A stretch of DNA of 5,512 nucleotides, from positions 1-5,512 of the forward strand of contig NZ_CALIII010000298.1 of NCBI RefSeq assembly GCF_938018145.1. The letters are read 5' to 3'. Position 1 is the stretch's first letter. Each line of letters opens with the position of its first letter. This DNA is from an uncultured Campylobacter sp. (GTDB lineage Bacteria > Campylobacterota > Campylobacteria > Campylobacterales > Campylobacteraceae). The notes under the pieces are model-generated. The model was not told the DNA's origin, ran no database searches, and saw only the letters and a program-made list of their open reading frames with translations. Shown piece after piece: positions 1-4,646 of this stretch. A program made the translations under genes and the position numbers.

Positions 1-41
1 GTTAAAGAAACTTTTTGTAAGAGTACTACTGCTTTTTAGCG

Positions 42-983
42 TTATTTGCCCTCTTCAAATGCACCGGCAGATAAGATTTTAGCTATTCTAGCATTTAAAA
101 GCTCATCTACTTTTAGTTTTTCAAGCTTATCTAACTCTGTTATAAAATAACTCGCAAGCGCTTTTACAGCAGTCTCCTTATCTCTATGAGCGCCGTTTAT
201 AGGCTCTTCGATTACATCATCTATTAAATTTAAGCTTTTTAGATCGTCGGCAGTTATTTTTAGCGCCTTTGTAGCCTGCTCCTGTTTTGATGGGTCGTTC
301 CAAAGTATAGCTGCGCAACCCTCCGGCGAGATAACCGAGAAAACTGAATTTCGCATCATAGCTAGCTTGTCGGCTACACCTATGGCTAGAGCACCGCCGC
401 TTCCGCCTTCGCCTATAACGACGGCTATCATTGGAGTTTTTAAATTTGCAAATTCAAATAAATTTCTAGCTATCGCCTCGCTTTGACCGCGCTCCTCAGC
501 CGCAACGCCTGGATACGCGCCTGGAGTATCGATTAAAAATAGTATCGGAAGTCCGAATTTCTCAGCCATCTTAGCTATTCGTAAGGCTTTACGGTAACCC
601 TCGGGATGAGGCATACCAAAATTTCTTTTTAGTTTATTTTTGGTTCCTCGACCCTTTTGCTCGCCTATCACGACGACTTTTTTAGAGCCTATATAGCCGA
701 TAAAACAAACTATCGCCCCGTCGTCGCGATACGCTCTATCGCCGTGAAGTTCATAATAATCCCTCATCATACCCTTAATGTAGTCAATAGCATAAGGGCG
801 ATCCGGATGACGAGCTAAAGCAAGGCGCTGAAACTCGTTGAGATTTTTGTAAATTTTAGCGGTCTCTTTTTCTAAATTTTTATTTAGAATTTCTACCGCA
901 TGTTCATCGCCGCGAATCCTCGCGTTTGCGATGTCATCATCTATTTGCTTGATACCTTGTTCAAAGTCTAGATAACTTGCCAT
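42..983 (-). CDS. accA: Acetyl-CoA carboxylase, carboxyltransferase subunit alpha
   Basis: AccA is the alpha half of the carboxyltransferase that moves CO2 from carboxybiotin (on AccB) to acetyl-CoA, giving malonyl-CoA for fatty acid synthesis in the cytoplasm. The 313-residue length is normal for the family. Residues 1-50 are a charged, probably helical N-terminal region. The crotonase-like core carries family landmarks: [11 protein letters not shown] near 80-90, [11 protein letters not shown] near 126-135, DTPGAYPG at 152-159, [12 protein letters not shown] at 161-172, and the glycine-rich [10 protein letters not shown] at 191-200, expected to help form the oxyanion/CoA site. The start is ATG; its A is also the last base of the fabF stop codon (TAATG on the minus strand). 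There is no strong Shine-Dalgarno sequence of its own, so translation is probably coupled to fabF. The beta subunit AccD and the biotin parts AccB/AccC are not in the window. No truncation or frameshift is seen. Confidence 0.97.
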   Translation of the reverse strand: MASYLDFEQGIKQIDDDIANARIRGDEHAVEILNKNLEKETAKIYKNLNEFQRLALARHPDRPYAIDYIKGMMRDYYELHGDRAYRDDGAIVCFIGYIGSKKVVVIGEQKGRGTKNKLKRNFGMPHPEGYRKALRIAKMAEKFGLPILFLIDTPGAYPGVAAEERGQSEAIARNLFEFANLKTPMIAVVIGEGGSGGALAIGVADKLAMMRNSVFSVISPEGCAAILWNDPSKQEQATKALKITADDLKSLNLIDDVIEEPINGAHRDKETAVKALASYFITELDKLEKLKVDELLNARIAKILSAGAFEEGK

Positions 984-2191
984 TATATCTTCTTAAATAT
1001 AATAGAGCCGTTCGTACCGCCGAATCCGAAAGAGTTACTCATAACGGCGTTTAGCTCAGCTTTTCTAGCCACGTTTGGCACATAGTCTAGATCGCACTCC
1101 TCGTCTTTGGTTGCGTAGTTTATCGTAGGCGGTATAAGACCTTCTTGCATAGCCATTATGGATACAACAGCCTCTATCGCGCCAGCCGCGCCAAGGCAGT
1201 GTCCAGTTTGCCCCTTAGTAGAGCTAACCGGAGGTACATTGCCGCCAAAAAGAGCTTTTAGAGCCGCGGTTTCATTTTTATCGTTAGTCGGCGTTGAGGT
1301 ACCGTGTGCATTAATGTAATCGATCTGCAAATTTCCAGCCATTTTCAAGGCCTTTTTCATCGCAGAAAGCGGTCCTTCAAGCGAAGGCGAAGTTATATGA
1401 TACGCGTCGCCGCTCTCGCCGAATCCTACTATCTCGGCATAAATTTTAGCCCCTCTAGCCTTAGCACTTTCATACTCTTCAAGCACGAGCGCACCGCTAC
1501 CTTCGCCCATGACAAAGCCGTCTCTGTCTTTATCAAAAGGTCTTGATGCCGTTTGCGGATCGTCGTTTCTAGTAGAAAGCGCCTTCATAGCCGCAAATCC
1601 GCCGATACCTACGCCGCAAACCGTAGACTCAGATCCCACAACTAGCATCTTTTGCGCTTCGCCGATCATGATAGTTTTGGCTGCCTCGATGATAGCGTGA
1701 GTAGATGCCGCACATGCTGTTACGCTAGAGATATTGGGCCCTTTTAGACCGTGCTCTATCGAAACTATGCCGCCCAGCATATTTACTAGCGCAGAAGGTA
1801 TAAAAAACGGAGAAATTCGTCTTGAGCCTTTTTCAAGCAAGATATTGGAGTTTTTTTCGATATTAGGCAAACCGCCTATGCCGGCAGCAGAGCTAACGCC
1901 GAAATTTTCAGCGTCGAATTCGCCGAAATTTGCATCAGCCATAGCCTCTTTAGCAGCTTTTAATCCAAGCTGTATAAATCTATCGACCTTTTTAACCTCC
2001 TTAGCATCCATAACACTAAGCGGGTCAAAGTCCGTTATCTCGGCAGCAATCTGAACTGGAAAATCGCTCACGTCAAAAGAGGTTATCTTTTTTACGCCGG
2101 TTTTACCTTCGCAGATAGCCTTAAATGAACTATCTTTGTCGAGCCCTAAAGCGTTGATCATCCCAATCCCGGTTACTACGACTCTTTTCAA
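983..2191 (-). CDS. fabF: 3-oxoacyl-ACP synthase II (KAS II)
   Basis: FabF condenses malonyl-ACP with an acyl-ACP, with loss of CO2, in each elongation round of type II fatty acid synthesis. The 402-residue length and the thiolase fold order fit FabF. The N terminus reads KRVVVTGIG. The nucleophile is Cys160 in SSVTACAAS, with His296 in [11 protein letters not shown] and His331 in GHCLGAAGA as the catalytic histidines. Lys326 (STKGQTGH) is the conserved lysine. [12 protein letters not shown] near 385-396 holds Phe390, the position of the family's gating phenylalanine. The start codon is TTG: the N terminus matches the family exactly there, an in-frame TAA lies four codons upstream, and AAGGAG sits 5 nt before it. 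It lies 19 nt downstream of acpP and overlaps accA by one base, so the three are probably co-transcribed. FabB would be the alternative, but length, context and the C-terminal motif favour FabF. Confidence 0.97.
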   Translation of the reverse strand: MKRVVVTGIGMINALGLDKDSSFKAICEGKTGVKKITSFDVSDFPVQIAAEITDFDPLSVMDAKEVKKVDRFIQLGLKAAKEAMADANFGEFDAENFGVSSAAGIGGLPNIEKNSNILLEKGSRRISPFFIPSALVNMLGGIVSIEHGLKGPNISSVTACAASTHAIIEAAKTIMIGEAQKMLVVGSESTVCGVGIGGFAAMKALSTRNDDPQTASRPFDKDRDGFVMGEGSGALVLEEYESAKARGAKIYAEIVGFGESGDAYHITSPSLEGPLSAMKKALKMAGNLQIDYINAHGTSTPTNDKNETAALKALFGGNVPPVSSTKGQTGHCLGAAGAIEAVVSIMAMQEGLIPPTINYATKDEECDLDYVPNVARKAELNAVMSNSFGFGGTNGSIIFKKI

Positions 2192-2196
2192 GATCT

Positions 2197-2202
2197 CTCC
2201 TT
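2197..2202 (-). promoter_or_regulatory. Ribosome binding site that supports the fabF TTG start
   Basis: AAGGAG on the minus strand lies 5 nt before the TTG codon of fabF and overlaps an in-frame TAA. The stop rules out any upstream in-frame start, and the next Met is residue 11, inside the conserved first strand. This site therefore decides the start. Confidence 0.8.
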
Positions 2203-2210
2203 ACAAAAAC

Positions 2211-2444
2211 TTATTTGTTTAGTTTCTCGATGTAGCTTACAACGTCGTTTATAGTGATCAGCTTCTCAGCGTCGCTATCAGGTATCTCTACCTCAAATTT
2301 CTCCTCAAGAGCCATAACTAGCTCGACTACGTCAAGCGAGTCTGCGCCTAGATCTTCGATAATCTTAGACTCAAGTTTTACCACATCCGGAGCCACGCTT
2401 AGTTGCTCAACTACTACGTCTCTTACGTCATCAAATATTGCCAT
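2211..2444 (-). CDS. acpP: Acyl carrier protein
   Basis: ACP carries acyl chains as thioesters on a 4'-phosphopantetheine arm and hands them to FabF, FabG and other enzymes of lipid synthesis. The product has 77 residues, the usual size, and is strongly acidic. The attachment serine is Ser36 in the motif [10 protein letters not shown], at the start of helix II. Helix II continues as [14 protein letters not shown], and the C-terminal helix ends [10 protein letters not shown]. The ATG start is preceded by AGGAG about 6 nt upstream. The gene opens the acpP-fabF-accA run: 79 bp separates it from fabG upstream and only 19 nt from fabF downstream. Two -10-like boxes in the 79-bp gap suggest its own promoter, as expected for a protein needed in large amounts. 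Nothing unusual is seen in the product. Confidence 0.98.
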   Translation of the reverse strand: MAIFDDVRDVVVEQLSVAPDVVKLESKIIEDLGADSLDVVELVMALEEKFEVEIPDSDAEKLITINDVVSYIEKLNK

Positions 2445-2473
2445 TTTCTTCTCCTAAAAATAAAAATTTCGTG

Positions 2474-2489
2474 ATTTTAATATATTTTA
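2474..2489 (-). promoter_or_regulatory. Candidate -10 boxes for acpP-fabF-accA
   Basis: Two minus-strand TAAAAT hexamers occur here, at 2484-2489 (preceded by GC) and 2474-2479, in very AT-rich DNA. Starts about 7 nt downstream would give leaders of roughly 33 or 23 nt before the acpP ATG, which is reasonable. No -35 box is evident, as is common for sigma-70 promoters in Campylobacter. Chance matches are easy in DNA this AT-rich, so this is tentative. Confidence 0.35.
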
Positions 2490-2503
2490 GCTTAAACTTT
2501 CGC

Positions 2504-2520
2504 AAAAACGTAAATTTACG
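2504..2520 (-). repeat. Palindrome CGTAAATTTACG followed by a T run, after fabG
   Basis: A perfect 12-bp palindrome (2509-2520) begins 3 nt after the fabG stop codon. On the minus strand it is followed by five Ts (2508-2504). As RNA it would be only a 4-bp stem with an AAUU loop, a poor terminator that may merely slow RNA polymerase. It could instead be an operator for a dimeric regulator, since it sits just upstream of the presumed acpP promoter. The palindrome is plain to see; either role is inference. Confidence 0.35.
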
Positions 2521-2523
2521 CCC

Positions 2524-3267
2524 TTACATATATAGTCCGCCGTTTATCCTTAGAGTCTCGCCCGTGACATAGCTAGCGTGGTCGCTTAGCAAAAACGCCA
2601 CAGCTTCAGCTACTTCGCTAGCACTTCCAAATCGCTTTAGCGGGATGTTGTCGCTGTATGATTTTTTGATCTCGTCGCTTAGCTCGTTCGTCATATCAGT
2701 CTCGATAAAGCCCGGCGTTACGCAGTTAAAGCGGATATTTCTCGCCGCGCCCTCTTTGGCGAAGCTTTTGTTCATCGCGATCATTCCGCCCTTGCTCGCA
2801 GCGTAGTTTGCTTGTCCGGCATTACCCATCTCGCCCACGATCGAGGCTACGTTTACGACCGCGCCGAAGCGTTTTTTGCTCATTACTTTTAGCGCCTCAC
2901 GGCATCCGATAAAGGCCGAGGTCAAATTTGCGCCTATCACGCTAGTAAAATCCTCCGTCTTCATGCGAAGCGCGAGCTTGTCGTTCGTGATGCCGGCGTT
3001 ATTTACGAGGTAGCCCAGCTCGCCGTCGGCGTCCGCGATCAAATTTATCGCTTTTATAAACTCATCCTCGTCCGTCGCGTCAAATTTAACCACCGCAGCC
3101 TGTCCGCCATTTGCAACTATCTCAGCTTGCAGAGCATCGGCTATTTCGGGCTTTGAGCGGTAGTTTATCCACACTTTTAACCCCATTTGCGCTAGGGTTT
3201 TGGCTATCTGCGCGCCGATACCGCGACTTGCGCCGGTGATCAGCACGTTTTTTCCGCTAAATTTCAT
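2524..3267 (-). CDS. fabG: 3-oxoacyl-ACP reductase
   Basis: FabG is the NADPH-dependent ketoreductase that turns 3-oxoacyl-ACP into (R)-3-hydroxyacyl-ACP, the first reduction after FabF condensation. The 247-residue length is typical. The Rossmann cofactor loop is TGASRGIG at 11-18, and NNAG at 89-92 is the usual structural motif. The short-chain dehydrogenase tetrad is complete: Asn114, Ser142, Tyr155 and Lys159 (YAASK). PGFIETDM at 185-192 and the C-terminal VTGETLRINGGLYM are FabG hallmarks. The ATG start has AAGGAG about 5 nt upstream. The gene lies 79 bp upstream of acpP, on the same strand, and shares its pathway. It has its own probable promoter after the tag unit. Its codons look richer in G/C than those of acpP, fabF and accA. 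Other SDR reductases are possible in principle, but motifs plus context make FabG very likely. Confidence 0.95.
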   Translation of the reverse strand: MKFSGKNVLITGASRGIGAQIAKTLAQMGLKVWINYRSKPEIADALQAEIVANGGQAAVVKFDATDEDEFIKAINLIADADGELGYLVNNAGITNDKLALRMKTEDFTSVIGANLTSAFIGCREALKVMSKKRFGAVVNVASIVGEMGNAGQANYAASKGGMIAMNKSFAKEGAARNIRFNCVTPGFIETDMTNELSDEIKKSYSDNIPLKRFGSASEVAEAVAFLLSDHASYVTGETLRINGGLYM

Positions 3268-3297
3268 TTTTTCTCCTTGATTTCAAATTTTACTCGC

Positions 3298-3303
3298 ATT
3301 TTA
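3298..3303 (-). promoter_or_regulatory. Candidate -10 box for fabG
   Basis: TAAAAT on the minus strand, preceded by CTGA and further upstream by a T-rich stretch, gives a predicted start about 24 nt before the fabG ATG. No convincing -35 hexamer is visible. Position and AT-rich upstream DNA fit a Campylobacter-type sigma-70 promoter. Confidence 0.4.
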
Positions 3304-3316
3304 TCAGACGAAAGCT

Positions 3317-3341
3317 AAAAAACCTATTTTGCGGTGCAAAA
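3317..3341 (-). terminator. Weak intrinsic terminator candidate after the tag unit
   Basis: On the minus strand TTTTGC and GCAAAA form a 6-bp stem around an ACC loop (3341-3327), and a run of six Ts (3322-3317) follows after TAGG. It lies just after the YjbR-like gene and before fabG. The stem is AT-rich and the T run is offset by 4 nt, so termination may be partial. A further 5-bp inverted repeat (CGTAA/TTACG, 3344-3360) lies between it and the stop codon. Confidence 0.35.
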
Positions 3342-3363
3342 CCCGTAATGCAAATTTACGCGG

Positions 3364-3720
3364 CTATCTCGTCAGCTCAAAGCTAAGATCGATCAGATCC
3401 TCCACCTGCTCGGGCGCGATTTTGGAGCTTAAATTTACGCTGATCCAGTGCTTTTTATTCATATGATAGGCGGGCAAAATTTGCTCCCCGTCGCGCAAAA
3501 TCGCCGCGAGATCGGGCTTGCATTTTAGATTTAGTATCTCTAGTGCCTCTGCGCTTTTAAGCCCCAGCTTGCCGCCGTCCACGCGCATAAAAACGGCGAA
3601 CCATTTTTGGTTTTTCGCGTGGCGAAACACGGCAAATTCAGGATGTTTGTCAAATATCCGCTCGCCCTGTGCGCCGAATTTTTCCTCGATGTAGCTAAAA
3701 ACTCGCTTTCGTGCAGGCAT
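3364..3720 (-). CDS. MmcQ/YjbR family protein
   Basis: This is a 118-residue member of the MmcQ/YjbR family (formerly DUF419): small proteins with a CyaY-like fold, sometimes called DNA-binding-like, whose biochemical role is not established to my knowledge. Family marks are HPEFAVFRHAKNQKWFAVF at 26-44, LNLKCKPDLA at 63-72 and the signature PAYHMNKKHW at 83-92. There is no signal peptide or membrane segment. AAAGGAGG (3734-3727) precedes two adjacent ATG codons. I chose the second (3720), with a 6-nt spacing; the first (3723, 119 residues, 3-nt spacing) remains possible. A TTG at 3744 is open but lies upstream of the Shine-Dalgarno sequence. The gene overlaps the tag stop by 1 or 4 nt, so the two are almost surely co-translated. 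That link hints at a role beside alkylation repair, but this is inference only. Confidence 0.88.
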   Translation of the reverse strand: MPARKRVFSYIEEKFGAQGERIFDKHPEFAVFRHAKNQKWFAVFMRVDGGKLGLKSAEALEILNLKCKPDLAAILRDGEQILPAYHMNKKHWISVNLSSKIAPEQVEDLIDLSFELTR

Positions 3721-4322
3721 CATCTGCCTCCTTTGCAAAAGCAAGCGTCCAGATGATCGTCCACTACGCCCGCGCTTTGCAAAAACGCATAGACGCTCGT
3801 AGGTCCTAGAAATTTAAACCCGCGCTTTTTCATCTCTTTTGCGATAAACTCTGCAAGAGGCGTGGTAGCGGGGATCTGCTTTATGTTCTCATAGTGATTC
3901 ATGATGGGCTTGCCGTCAAATTTGGGATCAAATTTAGGCAAAAGATAGCCCCAAAGATAGTCGTAAAAGCTACCAAACTCGCTTGCGACGGCGAGGAATG
4001 CGCGGGCGTTTGCGGCGAGAGAGTTTAGCTTTAGGCGGTTTCTGATGAGTGCTGGATTTTGCATAAATTTTGCCGTCTGCTCCTCGCCGTAGAGCGAAAT
4101 TTTGCGCGCGTCAAATCCGTCAAACGCCGCTCGCATCGCCTCGCGCTTAAGCAGCACGGCATGCCACGAGATACCGGCTTGAAAGCCCTCCAGCACGATG
4201 AGCTCGAAAAATTTCGCATCGTCTTTCATGAGCTTGCCCCACTCCTCATCGTGATATACGCGCTCTAGCTCGCTTTTCTCCGCCCAGTCGCAGCGGATTT
4301 TGGATTTTTGAGTATTTTGCAA
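3720..4322 (-). CDS. tag: DNA-3-methyladenine glycosylase I
   Basis: Tag removes 3-methyladenine from alkylated DNA, starting base excision repair. It is a helix-hairpin-helix-fold glycosylase closed by a zinc 'snap'. All four expected zinc ligands are visible: Cys11 in RCDWAE, His24 in YHDEEWG, and His190 and Cys194 in DDHLDACFC. The base-pocket segment LEGFQAGISW (44-53) supplies Glu45 and Trp53, matching E. coli Glu38 and Trp46; Trp13 matches Trp6. The KKRGFKFLGPTSVYAFLQSAGVVDDH block near 165-190 is the usual C-terminal signature. The 200-residue length is slightly above the E. coli protein because of about seven extra N-terminal residues. The start is TTG, supported by AGGAG 6 nt upstream and by the absence of a better codon before Cys11. 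It leads a two-gene unit with the YjbR-like gene and is preceded by a probable promoter. Confidence 0.95.
   Translation of the reverse strand: MQNTQKSKIRCDWAEKSELERVYHDEEWGKLMKDDAKFFELIVLEGFQAGISWHAVLLKREAMRAAFDGFDARKISLYGEEQTAKFMQNPALIRNRLKLNSLAANARAFLAVASEFGSFYDYLWGYLLPKFDPKFDGKPIMNHYENIKQIPATTPLAEFIAKEMKKRGFKFLGPTSVYAFLQSAGVVDDHLDACFCKGGR
3727..3734 (-). promoter_or_regulatory. Strong Shine-Dalgarno sequence inside the 3' end of tag
   Basis: AAAGGAGG on the minus strand lies within the last codons of tag (Lys-Gly-Gly). It is 6 nt from the ATG at 3720 and 3 nt from the ATG at 3723. It rules out the TTG at 3744 as the start of the YjbR-like gene. Confidence 0.8.
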
Positions 4323-4328
4323 ATTTAG

Positions 4329-4333
4329 CTCCT
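4329..4333 (-). promoter_or_regulatory. Ribosome binding site that supports the tag TTG start
   Basis: AGGAG on the minus strand is 6 nt before the TTG of tag. No ATG or GTG lies between it and the zinc ligand Cys11, so TTG is the best available start. Confidence 0.65.
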
Positions 4334-4354
4334 AGCTTTGATAAAATTTGAGAG

Positions 4355-4360
4355 ATTGTA
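4355..4360 (-). promoter_or_regulatory. Candidate extended -10 box for tag
   Basis: TACAAT on the minus strand, preceded by TTTCGC, resembles the extended -10 elements of Campylobacter. A start about 7 nt downstream would leave a leader near 26 nt before the tag TTG. No clear -35 box is seen; AAATTT words lie further upstream. Confidence 0.45.
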
Positions 4361-4390
4361 GCGAAATTTGAGTTAAGAAAGATGACGTGG

Positions 4391-4419
4391 AATCAAATTT
4401 TATCCGGCAAAATTTGATT
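4391..4419. repeat. Perfect 11-bp inverted repeat upstream of tag
   Basis: AATCAAATTTT (4391-4401) and AAAATTTGATT (4409-4419) are perfect inverted copies around ATCCGGC. The site lies about 31 bp upstream of the tag -10 candidate. The stem is AT-only apart from one C/G pair per arm. On the plus strand a short T run follows, but no plus-strand gene needs a terminator here. A protein-binding site is possible; no regulator can be named. Confidence 0.6.
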
Positions 4420-4437
4420 TTGAAATTTGGTAAATTT

Positions 4438-4458
4438 ATGCTTCAAATTTGAAAGCAT
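4438..4458. repeat. Near-perfect 21-bp palindrome centred on CAAATTTG
   Basis: ATGCTT (4438-4443) pairs with AAGCAT (4453-4458) around a central self-complementary TCAAATTTGA with one extra base. It shares its right end with the next inverted repeat. It could be a protein-binding site or a product of the AAATTT-rich composition; function unknown. Confidence 0.5.
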
Positions 4459-4484
4459 TGCAGATCAAATTTAACCTGCAATGC
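4455..4484. repeat. Perfect 9-bp inverted repeat (GCATTGCAG/CTGCAATGC)
   Basis: GCATTGCAG (4455-4463) and CTGCAATGC (4476-4484) are exact inverted copies around a 12-nt loop. On the minus strand the stem is followed by TTTC and then AAATTTG, too poor a T run for a confident terminator. It could be a back-up stop for flavoprotein-gene transcription, or a binding site. Confidence 0.55.
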
Positions 4485-4487
4485 AAC

Positions 4488-4646
4488 AATTTGCAAGTAT
4501 TTCAAGGCGATTTTTGGGGTTGTGCGGCTAAAATTTTGCGCAGGCTAGACTTCTGCTTGCAGTTGCGAGCAACGCGAAGCAAAAATAGTCTGCCAAGCAA
4601 AATTTTAGCAAGCTCCACAAAAAGCGTCCGAAAGACGCCGCAAATT
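4488..4646. repeat. 159-bp imperfect inverted repeat centred near 4567
   Basis: Nested matched arms share one centre. AATTTGC (4488-4494) faces GCAAATT (4640-4646). A CG-n-TTTTTG-n-GG block near 4508-4518 faces its complement near 4616-4626. GCTAAAATTTTGC (4527-4539) is a perfect 13-bp match to GCAAAATTTTAGC (4597-4609). GGC-n-AGACT near 4543-4551 faces AGTCTGCC (4587-4594). GCTT/AAGC and GTTG/CAAC close the middle. Small gaps and mismatches separate the blocks. The outer right arm contains the flavoprotein gene's terminator and touches its stop codon; the left arm holds a decayed version of the same pattern. A transcript could fold into one long hairpin. It may be an old inverted duplication, a MITE- or REP-like element, or a structured RNA tail. 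The symmetry is seen directly; its origin and role are not known. Confidence 0.7.
4619..4638 (-). terminator. Intrinsic terminator of the flavoprotein gene
   Basis: On the minus strand, 6 nt after the TAA stop, GCGTC and GACGC (4638-4624) form a perfect GC-rich 5-bp stem around TTTCG, followed at once by TTTTT (4623-4619). This is a compact classical Rho-independent terminator. It ends the flavoprotein transcript and separates it from tag. Confidence 0.75.

Noticed and set aside
1..41. Spacer after accA as a terminator or the end of another gene
   Set aside because: I find no GC-rich stem with a T run and no ribosome binding site or start codon; it is too short to interpret.
1304..2054. Three open frames on the plus strand (1304-1546, 1509-1700, 1734-2054)
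   Set aside because: They lie opposite fabF, whose full set of catalytic residues is intact. Their translations show no family likeness and are explained as antisense shadows.
2254..2457. Plus-strand open frame opposite acpP
   Set aside because: Serine/threonine-rich low-complexity translation antisense to an intact acyl carrier protein; no gene-like features.
3742..3744. TTG as the start of the YjbR-like gene
   Set aside because: It lies upstream of AAAGGAGG, which is correctly placed for the ATG codons at 3723/3720; the extra residues would be a translated ribosome binding site.
4031..4268. Open frames overlapping tag on both strands
   Set aside because: tag has all zinc ligands and pocket residues in its own frame, and the overlapping translations resemble nothing known.
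4321..4472. Repeated AAATTT words as a CRISPR array or tandem repeat
   Set aside because: The shared unit is only 6-8 bp with irregular spacing; there is no repeat-spacer pattern and no cas gene.
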